This document shows, in pieces, positions 10,551-20,226 of a DNA stretch of 64,000 nt. Positions within the stretch are counted from its first letter, which is position 1. The number at the start of each line of letters is the position of its first letter. The DNA is from Nocardia cerradoensis NBRC 101014 (GTDB lineage: Bacteria; Actinomycetota; Actinomycetes; Mycobacteriales; Mycobacteriaceae): the NCBI RefSeq assembly GCF_000308535.1, contig NZ_BAFW01000004.1, positions 1 through 64,000 of the forward strand, in the 5' to 3' direction. Position numbers and translations under genes: made by a program. Under the pieces are notes generated by a model that saw only the letters and a program-made list of their open reading frames with translations, did no database searches and was not told where the DNA came from.

Positions 10551-10583
10551 ATAGCTCGTGAAATAGCTCGTGGTTTCCGGGTG

Positions 10584-11585
10584 TCACCGGGCCCGGAATT
10601 CCAACGCGGTCCGCCCGTCCGCGACCGGGCCCGAGCTCTGCAGGGCAAGGCCGCACCGCGCACCGAGCTCGGCCAGCTCCGGCACCGTTCGTTCCCGGCC
10701 GCCGAAGCACAGCAGCATGAACAGGTCGATCGCCGTACCGGCCCCACGGCCGCGAATCGGTTCGATCACCACGACCGCCCCGTAAGACCCTGCGGCACGG
10801 GCACATTCGCCCAGAACGGCCGCCGCGCGCTCGTCGTCCCAATCGTGCAGGATGTCGGACAGCAGATAGGCGTCGGCCCCGGTCGGCAGCGGGTCGAAGA
10901 AGCTGCCCGCCACGGCGGTCGCCCGATCGTCGACGCCGGCCGCCGCGAATCGCTCGGTGGCCGCGGCAGCCGCCGGCGCCAGATCCAGCACACGCCCGCG
11001 CACACCGGGATGTGCGCGCAGGATCGCCGTCAGCAAGGTGCCGTCGCCACCACCGACGTCGAGAATGCCGGAAAAACGACTCCAGTCGAAGCGATGCGCG
11101 ATCTGATCCGCGTAAACCCGGAAGCGGCAATTCATCTGGGCGTCGAAGGTGGCGCGCAGCGCGGGCTCGGCCTGCAGATCGGCCCAGAAGTCGCGCCCGT
11201 ACCTGCGCGAATAGGCGGGTCGTCCGGTGGTGATCGTGCTCAGCAGATCCACGAAGGCCAGCTCGGCGCGTCCGCCCGCGCAGCCGATATCGAGCAGCAG
11301 TAGTTCGAACGCGTCGGGGGAGTCCGCACTCATCTGGTCGCCGAGGCTCGTGGGCCGGTAGCGGCCGGACACCTGACGGTCGAAGACGCCGACGGTGACC
11401 AGATGGTCGAGCAGTCGCCGGAGTGCGGGAGCGGAGGTGCCGGTGCGAGCCGCCAGTTCTTCGGCGGTCGCACCCGCGGTGCCCGCGTGGTCCACCAGCC
11501 GGAGAGTGGCGGCCACCCGGACCGCCATCGGTGTGGCCAGATCGGCCAGGGCGAGGATCGAGGCGGGGCGCTCCGGCGAACTCAC
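10584..11585 (-). CDS. SAM-dependent O-methyltransferase (COMT-like)
   Basis: A 333-residue two-domain methyltransferase. An N-terminal winged-helix dimerisation domain (TAEELAARTGTSAPALRRLLDHL, residues about 35-70) is followed by a class I SAM-binding domain with LDVGGGDGTLL near residue 175. The catalytic-base region DILHDWDDERAAAVL near 245 and the conserved IEPI follow. This arrangement is typical of O-methyltransferases acting on phenolic or polyketide metabolites, such as DmpM or carminomycin methyltransferase. No biosynthetic genes are adjacent, so the substrate is unknown. The ATG at 11585 gives a standard N-terminus. Confidence 0.85.
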   Translation of the reverse strand: MSSPERPASILALADLATPMAVRVAATLRLVDHAGTAGATAEELAARTGTSAPALRRLLDHLVTVGVFDRQVSGRYRPTSLGDQMSADSPDAFELLLLDIGCAGGRAELAFVDLLSTITTGRPAYSRRYGRDFWADLQAEPALRATFDAQMNCRFRVYADQIAHRFDWSRFSGILDVGGGDGTLLTAILRAHPGVRGRVLDLAPAAAAATERFAAAGVDDRATAVAGSFFDPLPTGADAYLLSDILHDWDDERAAAVLGECARAAGSYGAVVVIEPIRGRGAGTAIDLFMLLCFGGRERTVPELAELGARCGLALQSSGPVADGRTALEFRAR

Positions 11586-11659
11586 CGGCCCAGACTATCC
11601 GCCGCTGTGGGAGCCGGCACCGAATGTCGTTGTGACGCAGGAACTATGCGTGCTCACCC

Positions 11660-12550
11660 TCAGCGGCTGACCGTGATCTGCTGTTCGACGCGCGAGAGCT
11701 TCTCCGGATTGCGGACCACGTAGAGGCCGGTGATGCGACCGTCGTCCAGCCGCATCGCCACCACGTCGTCGATCCGTCCGTCGATCCGCACGATCAGCGC
11801 GGGGCAGCCGTTGATCTGCACCGCTTCGACGGTCGCCTCGGCGCGCAGCCGTGGCAGTCCGGTACGCAGGGCGCGCGCGACCCGGTCGGCGCCCGCGATC
11901 GGGCGCAGGACCGCCTGCACCACGCCGCCGCCGTCGCCGAGCAGCACCACGTCGGGGGCCAGCATGTCGACGAGATGCTGGAGGTCGCCGGTTTCGATGG
12001 CTTGCTGGAAGGCTTCGACGGCCCGGCGGGATTCGTCGGCGGACACCACCCCGCGAGGCCGGCGCGCGGCGACGTGAGCCCGTGCGCGGTGGGCGATCTG
12101 GCGCACCGCCGCGGGTGTCTTGTCGACGGCCGCGGCGATCTCGTCGTAGCTCAGATCGAACACCTCGCGCAGCACGAACACCGCGCGTTCCGTCGGTGCG
12201 AGGGTTTCCAGGACCAGCAGCATCGCCATCGACACGCTGTCGGCCAGTTCGACGTCCTCGGCCACATCGGGCGCGGTCAGCAGCGGCTCCGGCAGCCAGG
12301 GGCCGACGTAGGACTCCTTGCGGCGCCCGAGCGTGCGGAGCCGGGTCAAGGCCTGGCGGGTGACGATCCGGACCAGGTACGCACGCTGGTCACGCACCTC
12401 GTCGAGGTCCACGTCCACCCATCGCAACCAGGTCTCCTGCAGGACGTCCTCGGCGTCGGCCGCCGAACCGAGCATTTCGTACGCAACCGTGAACAGCAGG
12501 TTGCGGTGGGTGACGAACGCCTCGGTGGCGCCGTCGATGCGCTCGCTCAT
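11660..12550 (-). CDS. sigJ: ECF41-group sigma factor with SnoaL-like C-terminal domain (SigJ-like)
   Basis: A 296-residue extracytoplasmic-function sigma factor. Region 2 (FTVAYEMLGSAADAEDVLQETWLRW) and region 4 (APTERAVFVLREVFDLSYDEIAAAV) are clear. The long C-terminal extension is a SnoaL-like domain that tunes sigma activity in ECF41 proteins. Its hallmark motifs are all present: WLPEP in the linker, LLGDGGG, and NPEKL near the end. ATG 12550 has a GGAG seven bases upstream. The usual neighbours of ECF41 genes (carboxymuconolactone decarboxylase or oxidoreductases) are missing. An exact ECF41 promoter lies upstream, so the gene is probably autoregulated. It resembles M. tuberculosis SigJ. 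Confidence 0.92.
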   Translation of the reverse strand: MSERIDGATEAFVTHRNLLFTVAYEMLGSAADAEDVLQETWLRWVDVDLDEVRDQRAYLVRIVTRQALTRLRTLGRRKESYVGPWLPEPLLTAPDVAEDVELADSVSMAMLLVLETLAPTERAVFVLREVFDLSYDEIAAAVDKTPAAVRQIAHRARAHVAARRPRGVVSADESRRAVEAFQQAIETGDLQHLVDMLAPDVVLLGDGGGVVQAVLRPIAGADRVARALRTGLPRLRAEATVEAVQINGCPALIVRIDGRIDDVVAMRLDDGRITGLYVVRNPEKLSRVEQQITVSR

Positions 12551-12592
12551 GGGTGGCTCCTGTCCGTGGACTCTCGACTCCGGCACACACGA

Positions 12593-12619
12593 GACGCTTG
12601 CCGGTCCCTCGATGTGACA
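12593..12619 (-). promoter_or_regulatory. ECF41-type promoter upstream of the sigJ-like gene
   Basis: Read on the minus strand, TGTCACA (12619-12613) is followed after exactly 16 bases by CGTC (12596-12593). This is the known ECF41 promoter, TGTCACA-N16-CGTC. It would start a transcript with a leader of about 35 bases before the sigma factor ATG at 12550, so the sigma factor most likely drives its own gene. Confidence 0.85.
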
Positions 12620-12680
12620 CCACCAGAAAGTGATCCGCGTCACTGTGCTGCTGAGTGAGTGCCCCGACCACCGACGAACA

Positions 12681-12715
12681 GAAACGCCCGCTACCACTCG
12701 GGTAGCGGGCGTTTC
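12681..12715 (-). terminator. Strong hairpin downstream of tRNA-Ser
   Basis: A perfect 15-bp stem (GAAACGCCCGCTACC with its complement) closes a five-base loop, directly 3' of the minus-strand tRNA-Ser gene. There is no long T-tract, as is common in actinobacteria, but the position and stability fit a terminator. It also separates the tRNA from the sigma-factor promoter. Confidence 0.75.
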
Positions 12716-12719
12716 GCGG

Positions 12720-12804
12720 CGGAGGATAGGGGATTTGAACCCCTGAGGGCGTTAACCCAACCCGCGTTCCAGGCGAGCGCCATAGGCCACTAGGCGAATC
12801 CTCC
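12720..12804 (-). tRNA. tRNA-Ser (anticodon GGA)
   Basis: The minus strand folds as a class II tRNA. The acceptor stem is GGAGGAT/ATCCTCC with discriminator G, and the anticodon stem-loop CTCGC-CTGGAAC-GCGGG gives anticodon GGA (codons UCC/UCU). A long variable arm and a T-arm GGGGTTCAAATCCCC follow. The CCA end is not encoded. The length of 85 bases and the variable arm identify serine. Confidence 0.95.
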
Positions 12805-12848
12805 GCAGAGCAATATACCGGGTGGACCCCCTGGAACCGCAAACCGGG

Positions 12849-13835
12849 CTATTTGTGCAGGCCGGCGAGGGCCTTCTTCAACTGGTCCTTGCACGTGGTG
12901 CCGACGTCGTCGCTGTTGATGCTGCCCTCGGCCTGAATCCGCAGTTCCACCTTGACCGAGACGTTGGAGTCCAGGGCCGCGCAGGTGTAGTCGAGGGTGA
13001 CGAAGCTCGAGTAGTTCTGCTGGTAGGCCGCGTAGTAGGCCTGGCTGCCGATGCCCGCGATATCGCCGGAGGTGCGGCCGCTGCCGGTGGTCTTGGTGTC
13101 GTAGTTCTTCCAGCTGTTGAACTGCGGATCGCTGTATTTGCTCTGGAAGTCGGCCTCCAGGTCGAGATCGGAGCCGTCGGTGCCGTACTTGCCGGCGCCG
13201 TCGTAGCGGGCGCGGCAGGTGAGGTTGCCGCCGCCGAAGCTGGAGTCGGGTGCGCGTTCGGTGTGCTCGGGCGCGTCCTTGGGGGTGGGCGCCCACTTGC
13301 GCAGCACCGTGGTATCGATGAGCGAGCAGGCGTCGGTGACATTGGCCATCGAGTAGTTGCCGTCGACACCCTTCTTGTCGCCGAGCGGACCCTTGCCTCC
13401 GCTGCCGCTACCGCCGGTGAGCGCGATCACGCCGATCACGATGCCGATCACCACGACCAGGCCGACCACGCCGCCGACGATCCACGGCGCGTTGTTCTTC
13501 TTGGGCGGCTGGGGATAGCCCGGCTGTTGGCCATAGGGCGGTGGGAACTGTTGCTGTGGGAAATTCGGCACGGACGGCGGCTGCTGTGCGTAGGGCTGCT
13601 GCTGTGCGTAGGGCTGCTGTGGTGCGCCACCGTGATAGGCGTCGAAACCCGCCCCCAGAACCGTCGGATCCGTACCGGTCACGGGTCCGGGCCGCCCACC
13701 CATCACGGTCGGATCGGTACCGGTGAGCGGCTGCTCCGGAGCCGCCGGCGTCGACCACCAGTGCACGGTTTCGTTGGGCGGATGACCCTGTCCCTGATAC
13801 TCGGGCCCACCGTGCGGTGGATTACTGCCTGTCAC
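12849..13835 (-). CDS. Membrane-anchored secreted protein with proline/glutamine-rich cytoplasmic tail
   Basis: A 328-residue protein not matched to a named family. Residues 1 to about 115 are disordered, rich in Pro, Gln and Gly, and include duplicated LTGTDPTV/VTGTDPTV and QQPYAQQ units. A single membrane helix (WIVGGVVGLVVVIGIVIGVIA) is followed by an extracytoplasmic domain with four cysteines (ACSL, LTCR, DYTC, TTC) that resembles DUF3558-like surface domains. GTG at 13835 is chosen because GGAGG lies six bases upstream. It lies upstream of tRNA-Ser on the same strand. Such tail-helix-domain proteins are common in Nocardia; function unknown. Confidence 0.75.
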   Translation of the reverse strand: MTGSNPPHGGPEYQGQGHPPNETVHWWSTPAAPEQPLTGTDPTVMGGRPGPVTGTDPTVLGAGFDAYHGGAPQQPYAQQQPYAQQPPSVPNFPQQQFPPPYGQQPGYPQPPKKNNAPWIVGGVVGLVVVIGIVIGVIALTGGSGSGGKGPLGDKKGVDGNYSMANVTDACSLIDTTVLRKWAPTPKDAPEHTERAPDSSFGGGNLTCRARYDGAGKYGTDGSDLDLEADFQSKYSDPQFNSWKNYDTKTTGSGRTSGDIAGIGSQAYYAAYQQNYSSFVTLDYTCAALDSNVSVKVELRIQAEGSINSDDVGTTCKDQLKKALAGLHK

Positions 13836-13943
13836 GTCTTTCCTCCGGTCCTGGCGCGGAAGCCCCCTCGAAAAATGTCGCAGGTGATCGTATCGACTCC
13901 GCCCGGATTCCACTCGAGTGGACAGTTGTGACTACACTGGCCG

Positions 13944-14040
13944 ACGGATCCCGCGCGGCGCGCATCCTGTGAACTCCCCCAGGGCCGGAAGGCAGCAAGG
14001 GTCAACGGGCTCTGCCGGGTGCGCGGGGTCCCCTTACTTT
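13944..14040 (+). ncRNA. ffs: Signal recognition particle 4.5S-type RNA
   Basis: The conserved SRP domain IV core is present: CAGGGCCGGAAGGCAGCAAG around 13980-13999, with the complementary GGGTCAACGGGCTCTGCC following. The flanking arms (GATCCCGCGC... and ...GCGCGGGGTCC) pair to close the hairpin. This is the RNA partner of Ffh for co-translational membrane targeting. A -10-like TACACT at 13933-13938 lies just upstream. The exact ends are uncertain by several bases. The neighbouring aspartate aminotransferase gene gives the same ffs linkage seen in mycobacteria. Confidence 0.92.
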
Positions 14041-14087
14041 CTCGGGGGAAATCCTCTTCACTGCCACGGGGCGCATCAGGCGGGTAA

Positions 14088-15449
<1,362 letters not shown>

Positions 15450-15500
15450 AGCCGGCGCGGACCGGACAGCCGTGATGTGCGGCTGTCCGGTCGTGACTGG

Positions 15501-16376
15501 CTACCGCGGCTTGTGCGCCAGCACCGCGAACATCGTCACCGAGAGGTGAATGTCACCGGTGCGCGCACCGGCTTCCAACTCCGCCAGCAATTCGCGCCGC
15601 TGCGCCGCGGTGATCGCCCCGCGCGCCTCCGCCATCCCGGCGATGCGGGCCACCAGCGCGCCGGCGCCGGCGCTCGCGTCCTGCACCAGCGCATGCGAGC
15701 CGATATCGTCGACGACCAGTCCGGCTCGGGTGAGCAGGCCGGGCAGGCGCCGTCCCGAGAACGGATTGGTGGTGTTGGTGATGAGGGTTTCGATCACCTC
15801 GCGCACGACCCGCCGGTCGCCGGGATGCACGATGGCGGTGCCCCAGTCGCTGTCCATGACTACGACGCGTCCGCCCGGTTTCAGCACCCGGGCGATCTCC
15901 CGGGCGGCGCGCTCCGGGGCGGTCAGGTGCTGGAAGACGCGCTCACACAGGGCGACGTCGAAGGTCTCACCGCCGAACGGCAGCCCGTAGGCGTCGCCGG
16001 GGACGAACCGGGCCGGCGAATCGTGCTGGGCCGCACGGTGTTCCGCCCCGGCCAGCAGATTCGGATCGGGTTCGACGCCGACCGCGTCACCGGTCGGGCC
16101 GACGGCATCGGCGAAGACCAGCACCTCCGAGCCGGTGCCGGAGCCGATGTCGACCGCGCTTTCGCCCGGAGCGACGGCCAGGGCGTCGTGCGCCCAGCGG
16201 CGTAGTCCGCGAATTCCGGGAAGTGCGGCCTGCAGATCGTGCACGTCGATGAGTTGGTCGCGGCCCGCGCGATCGAAGCGGTCCGGCCTCAGTCCCGAGG
16301 GTGAGGAATTGTCTGCCGAGGAGCTGTGTGTGGGCGCCATATCTTCCACCGTGGGTGTTGCCGAAGTGTCGGGCAT
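15501..16376 (-). CDS. Class I SAM-dependent methyltransferase
   Basis: A 291-residue methyltransferase of the UbiE/Methyltransf_11 type. Motif I is AVDIGSGTGSEVLVFADAV near residue 75, the acidic post-I residue is in GVEPDPNLL, and motif post-II is FDVALCERVFQHL followed by LKPGGRVVVMDSDWGT. The long N-terminus (MPDTSATPTVEDMAPTHSSS) is probably disordered, and a shorter start at an internal Met is possible. Genes of this kind often methylate small molecules or respiratory quinones. No partner gene indicates the substrate. It converges on the aminotransferase gene and is divergent from the HhH-GPD gene. Confidence 0.85.
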   Translation of the reverse strand: MPDTSATPTVEDMAPTHSSSADNSSPSGLRPDRFDRAGRDQLIDVHDLQAALPGIRGLRRWAHDALAVAPGESAVDIGSGTGSEVLVFADAVGPTGDAVGVEPDPNLLAGAEHRAAQHDSPARFVPGDAYGLPFGGETFDVALCERVFQHLTAPERAAREIARVLKPGGRVVVMDSDWGTAIVHPGDRRVVREVIETLITNTTNPFSGRRLPGLLTRAGLVVDDIGSHALVQDASAGAGALVARIAGMAEARGAITAAQRRELLAELEAGARTGDIHLSVTMFAVLAHKPR

Positions 16377-16480
16377 GAAGATTCACCCTACGCGCGCAGA
16401 AAATCTACGGGTGGGTAGACATGTGAGTCCGGTCACGCCGGTCGGTAGGCGGATATTCGCCCGTCTGCCATGATCGATAC

Positions 16481-17068
16481 ATGGTGAGCCGCAAAGTGTG
16501 CCTCGCGCAGGAACCGGAGTCGGACAAGCTGTTGTCGGAGGACGACTTCGCCCTCTTGACCGGGATGCTGCTGGATCAGCAGTTCCCCCTCGAACATGCT
16601 TTCCGCGGTCCGAAGAAGATCGCCGACCGCATGAACGGCTTCGATATCCACCGGATCGCGGAGGCCGATCCGGAGGAATTCGAGGAATTGGGCGCGACCC
16701 CGCCCGCCATCCACCGCTACGGCCGGTCGATGGCCCGGCGCACTCAGGAACTGGCCCGATACGTCGTCGAACACTACGACGGCATCACCTCCGAGATCTG
16801 GACGCGCGACGATCCCGACGGCAAGGAAGTGCTGCGCCGGCTGAAGGAACTGCCCGGCTACGGCGACCAGAAGGCACGCATCTTCCTGGCTCTGCTGGGC
16901 AAACAACTCGGTGTGCGCCCGGCAGGGTGGGAGAAGGCCGCCGGTGCCTACTCGGAGCCGAATTCGCGCCGCTCCGCCGCCGATATCGTCGACAACGAGT
17001 CGCTGCTCGAGGTGCGGGCCTTCAAGAAGCAGATGAAGGCCGCCGCGAAGGAAGCCAAGGCGAAGTAG
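16481..17068 (+). CDS. HhH-GPD-type base excision DNA repair protein
   Basis: A 195-residue single-domain protein of the HhH-GPD superfamily, related to endonuclease III/AlkA-type DNA glycosylases. The helix-hairpin-helix is LKELPGYGDQKARIFLALLG near residues 125-145. Upstream LLSEDDFALLTGMLLDQQFP is the family's N-terminal helix pair. No iron-sulfur cysteine cluster is present, and the expected catalytic Lys/Asp positions are not obvious, so glycosylase activity is inferred only from the fold. ATG 16481 begins MVSRKVCLAQEPESD. The lysine-rich tail (KKQMKAAAKEAKAK) probably helps DNA binding. Confidence 0.82.
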   Translation: MVSRKVCLAQEPESDKLLSEDDFALLTGMLLDQQFPLEHAFRGPKKIADRMNGFDIHRIAEADPEEFEELGATPPAIHRYGRSMARRTQELARYVVEHYDGITSEIWTRDDPDGKEVLRRLKELPGYGDQKARIFLALLGKQLGVRPAGWEKAAGAYSEPNSRRSAADIVDNESLLEVRAFKKQMKAAAKEAKAK

Positions 17069-17083
17069 CTGCCGCCGATCCGG

Positions 17084-17839
17084 CTATTGCGCGGTGTATC
17101 CGCCGTCGACCAGGTGATAACTGCCGGTGATGAACGTGGCCGCGTCGCTGGCCAGGAATGCGACCAGCCCCGCGACCTCCTCGGGGGTGCCCAGCCTGCC
17201 CAGGGCGTGCTTCTGAGCGAGGAACGCCTGGGTTTCGTCGTCGAGGTTCGCCCCGAGCAGCGGCGTCTGGATGAATCCGGGCCCGACAGCGGTGACCCGC
17301 ACCCCCTGGGCCGCGTATTCGAGGGCCGCGTTCTGGGTCAGGCCGAGCAGGCCGTGTTTGGCCGTGACGTACGCCGACGAATTCGCGAATCCGACGCTGC
17401 CGAGAATCGACGCCATATTCACGATGGCGCCACCACCGGCGGCCGCGACGGCCGGAAGTTGTTCGCGCAGTGCGTAGAACACACCGTCGAGGTTCACCGA
17501 CAGCACCTTGCGCCAGCCGTCCAGCGAATAGTCACCGATCAGGGCGCTGTCGCCGCTGATGCCGGCGTTGTTGACCGCGATCCGCAGCGGACCCAGTTCG
17601 CCGGCCGCCGCGACGCTGCGCCGGACGGTTTCCGGATCGGAGGCATCGCCGGCGAAACCGGCCGCCTGCCCGCCCGCACCGCGAATCTCCTCGACCACGG
17701 TGTTCGCGTTGTCCTCGTCGAGATCGAACACCAGGACCGCGGCGCCGCTGCGCGCGAGTTCGTGCGCGACCGCACGTCCGATCCCGGAACCGCCGCCGCT
17801 GACTATTGCCGCACGGTTGCTTACGTCGTATACGGCCAT
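17084..17839 (-). CDS. Short-chain dehydrogenase/reductase
   Basis: A 251-residue classical SDR. The cofactor motif is SGGGSGIGRAV near residue 14, with an acidic FDLDEDN after beta-2 favouring NAD(H). NNAG follows, and the catalytic Ser-Tyr-Lys triad appears as NMASILGSVGFANSSAYVTAKHG (YxxxK). The C-terminus HLVDGGYTAQ is typical of the family. ATG 17839 with upstream GGAGAGG is chosen over the longer frame. The reaction is oxidation or reduction of an unidentified alcohol or ketone. It sits 131 bp downstream of the SsuD-like gene on the same strand, though the gap suggests a separate promoter. Confidence 0.88.
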   Translation of the reverse strand: MAVYDVSNRAAIVSGGGSGIGRAVAHELARSGAAVLVFDLDEDNANTVVEEIRGAGGQAAGFAGDASDPETVRRSVAAAGELGPLRIAVNNAGISGDSALIGDYSLDGWRKVLSVNLDGVFYALREQLPAVAAAGGGAIVNMASILGSVGFANSSAYVTAKHGLLGLTQNAALEYAAQGVRVTAVGPGFIQTPLLGANLDDETQAFLAQKHALGRLGTPEEVAGLVAFLASDAATFITGSYHLVDGGYTAQ

Positions 17840-17970
17840 GATCGACACCCTCTCCGAGACATCGGTTAGCTCATGTACGGGGTTCTGATCGCTCGTCAAC
17901 GAGTGTAGCTGTGAGTTAGCGACCGTATGCATCGCCCGGTGAGCATGCCGAGAGGGTGACCTGCGGGCGA

Positions 17971-19131
17971 CTAGCTGCTGCTCGCGGCCGCGGTGGCGAA
18001 CGGTGTTGTGGTGACGCGGTTTTCGCGATGGGCGGGCGGCTGCCACAGTCCGCGGCGCTGCAGGATCGGCAGCACACCTTCGCCGAACCAGTACGCCTCC
18101 TCCACATGCGGATAACCGGAGAGGATGAACTGCGTGATGCCGAGGCGGGAGTATTCGATCAGCCGCTCGGCCACCTCTTCGTGCGAGCCGACCAGCGCCG
18201 TTCCCGCGCCGCCGCGCACCAGTCCGACACCGGCCCACAGGTTGGGCGCGATCTCGAGCCGATCGGTGTTGCCACCGTGCAGTTCCAGCATCCGCCGCTG
18301 GCCCTCGGATTCACTCTGGGCCAGATTCGCCTGCACCCGTTCGATATCCGCGGGGTTCACCGCTTCCAGCAGGCGATCGGCCTCGGCCCAGGCCTGCTCC
18401 GAGGTGTCGCGGGAGATGACGTGGATGCGCAGGCCGTAATCGAGAATGCGGCCCTCGTCCACCGCCAGCCGGCGGATCCACTCCAGCTTCTTGCTCACCG
18501 CGAACAGCGGCTCACCCCAGGTGAGGTAGGTATCGGTGTAGCGGGCGGCCACGGGTCCGGCGGCCGCGGAGGAACCGCCGAAGAACACCGGGGGAATCGG
18601 ATCCGGCCGGTTGTTCAATTGCGCGTTGCGCACCCGAAGGTGTTTGCCTTCGAAGGTCACCGGAGCGTCGGACTCCCACAGCTCGCGCACGATGTGCAGG
18701 AATTCACCGGTGCGCTCGTAGCGCTGTTCCTTGTCCAGGAAGTCGCCGTAGGCCTGCTGTTCGTGCGGTTCGCCGCCGGTCACCACATTCAGCAGCAGCC
18801 GTCCGCGTGAATGCCGCTGGAAGGTTCCCGCCATCTGCGCGGCGAGGGTGGGGCTCACCACGCCGGGCCGGAAGGCGACCAGGAATTTCAGGGTTTCGGT
18901 GGTCTCCACCAGCATGGCCGTCGTCAGCCAGGCGTCCTCACACCAGGCGCCCGTCGGTGTCAGCACCGCCTCGAAGCCGTTCTCCTCCGCCGCACCCGCG
19001 ATCTGGTTCAGATAGCGCAGCGAGGCCGGACGGTCGCCCGACATCGAGGTGCCGTGACCACCCGCGACCAGATTGCGGGAGTCGCCATAGGTGGGAAGAA
19101 ACCAGTGGAACGAAAGGCTCATTTCGGACAT
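17971..19131 (-). CDS. ssuD: FMNH2-dependent alkanesulfonate monooxygenase-like (LLM family)
   Basis: A 386-residue bacterial-luciferase-like flavin monooxygenase. Family features are SFHWFLPTYGDSRNL at the start, EAVLTPTGAWCEDAWL, FLVAFRPGVVSPTLAAQMAGT, LNVVTGGEPHEQ and the C-terminal LSGYPHVEEAYWFGEGVLP, all typical of SsuD. SsuD cleaves the C-S bond of alkanesulfonates with reduced FMN and oxygen to release sulfite under sulfur limitation. No ssuEABC genes are adjacent; a flavin reductase is at 30817 and a sulfonate-type ABC transporter at 48-51 kb. ATG 19131 (MSEMSLSFH) is chosen. It is divergent from a secreted-protein gene. Confidence 0.9.
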   Translation of the reverse strand: MSEMSLSFHWFLPTYGDSRNLVAGGHGTSMSGDRPASLRYLNQIAGAAEENGFEAVLTPTGAWCEDAWLTTAMLVETTETLKFLVAFRPGVVSPTLAAQMAGTFQRHSRGRLLLNVVTGGEPHEQQAYGDFLDKEQRYERTGEFLHIVRELWESDAPVTFEGKHLRVRNAQLNNRPDPIPPVFFGGSSAAAGPVAARYTDTYLTWGEPLFAVSKKLEWIRRLAVDEGRILDYGLRIHVISRDTSEQAWAEADRLLEAVNPADIERVQANLAQSESEGQRRMLELHGGNTDRLEIAPNLWAGVGLVRGGAGTALVGSHEEVAERLIEYSRLGITQFILSGYPHVEEAYWFGEGVLPILQRRGLWQPPAHRENRVTTTPFATAAASSS

Positions 19132-19296
19132 GATGGCCGACGGCCGGAAGATTGTCACCGGTTGTAATCGGGCTGGTTCTTAATCTGGCCCATCCGCATC
19201 GAACGCCCGCAAACTCCACCGATGCCGTGTGTCTGTGCCGGACACGGCAACCTGTGCTGCCGCGTGCCGGCAGTCGGAAAGTCGAGGAATCAAGCA

Positions 19297-19992
19297 GTGA
19301 AGATGAGGAAATTCGCCGTGCTCACGGCGCTGGTCGCGACGACGTTGGGTGCGCTGGCGGGGACGGTTCAGGCCGCTCCGGCCGTCGACGACGGCGTGGT
19401 GAACTATCAGGCGAGGACCACCGAGAACGCGGCGATCGTTTCGACCGACGCCGGGTCGCTGGATGTCGAGGACGGCGTCTTCAAGATCAAGGCCGCCAAC
19501 GGAACCACCGTGGCCGGAACCCCATTGACATTCCGGGTCGACGATTTCGAGTTCCCGATCGCGGCGGACATCTCCGGCCGCACGGCGACGCTGACCCCGC
19601 AGTTCGATCTGCAGCATGCGGTCTACAAGCCGGTCGCGCTCCCGTTCGAGGACAGCGCCCCGTGGAAGACCCCCTACGAGCGTGAGGTCGCCGCCTTCAC
19701 TCGCCTCAAGGACACCATCGCCACCGGCGCTGCCATCGGCACCGCGGCCGGCGGTATCGGTGGCGCGGTCATCGGCTGCATCGCCGGCGCTGCCCTGGGT
19801 GCCGTCGCGACCGGTGCGCTGCTGACCCTGTTCGGCGCCGGCCCGCTGGGTGGCTGTGTCGCCGGTGCCGCCGCTGTCGGCTTCCTGGGTGTGCTGGCCG
19901 GTCAGATCTTCGTGACCGCTCCGGTCGCGATCGGCGCCGTGATCCAGTACTTCTCCACCATCAACGAGCCCTTCAAGGCCCCGGCCAAATGA
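19297..19992 (+). CDS. Secreted protein, tandem paralogue 1
   Basis: About 231 residues with a classic signal peptide (MRKFAVLTALVATTLGALAG, cleavage after VQA). A beta-rich domain follows: DAGSLDVEDGVFKIKAANGT, then LTFRVDDFEFPIAADISGRT. The C-terminus is a long Gly/Ala-rich hydrophobic stretch resembling glycine-zipper segments (GAAIGTAAGGIGGAVIGCIA). GTG 19297 follows GAGGAA at the right distance; ATG 19303 is equally possible, and the longer frame back to 19222 is not supported. The downstream copy at 20227 is highly similar, and a more distant homologue lies at 32105. I do not know the function. A surface or membrane-inserting role is suggested by the glycine zipper. Confidence 0.85.
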   Translation: MKMRKFAVLTALVATTLGALAGTVQAAPAVDDGVVNYQARTTENAAIVSTDAGSLDVEDGVFKIKAANGTTVAGTPLTFRVDDFEFPIAADISGRTATLTPQFDLQHAVYKPVALPFEDSAPWKTPYEREVAAFTRLKDTIATGAAIGTAAGGIGGAVIGCIAGAALGAVATGALLTLFGAGPLGGCVAGAAAVGFLGVLAGQIFVTAPVAIGAVIQYFSTINEPFKAPAK

Positions 19993-20047
19993 AGCGGTTA
20001 CCGGCCACACCCCTGAGCCGGTAATTATTTCAGCGGTCGAATTAAAG

Positions 20048-20083
20048 GGACCTTCGCACTTTCGGGTGCGAAGGTCCTTTTTT
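20048..20083 (+). terminator. Intrinsic terminator between the tandem secreted-protein genes
   Basis: A perfect 12-bp stem (GGACCTTCGCAC with its complement) closes a six-base loop and is followed by six T residues. The A-rich 5' flank would let it work in both orientations. It ends the first paralogue's transcript, so the second gene must have its own promoter in 20084-20226. Confidence 0.93.
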
Positions 20084-20226
20084 AATTTGTGAGATTCAAT
20101 TTATTTTCCGGCTTCGGGGAATTCGAATCGACCTGGTTATTAACCTCGTCGCTTATTGGCATTCATCACAAACTGGATAAGGCCGCTCCGGCGGAATGCA
20201 ATGCAATGAGTGATGAGGAAAAAGCA

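Noticed and set aside
19222..19296. A cysteine-rich stretch (MPCVCAGHGNLCC) upstream of the first secreted-protein gene, recalling a poly-cysteine leader.
   Set aside because: It has no stop codon and runs in frame into the signal peptide, so it cannot act as a separate leader ORF; the GTG at 19297 with its own RBS is the better start.
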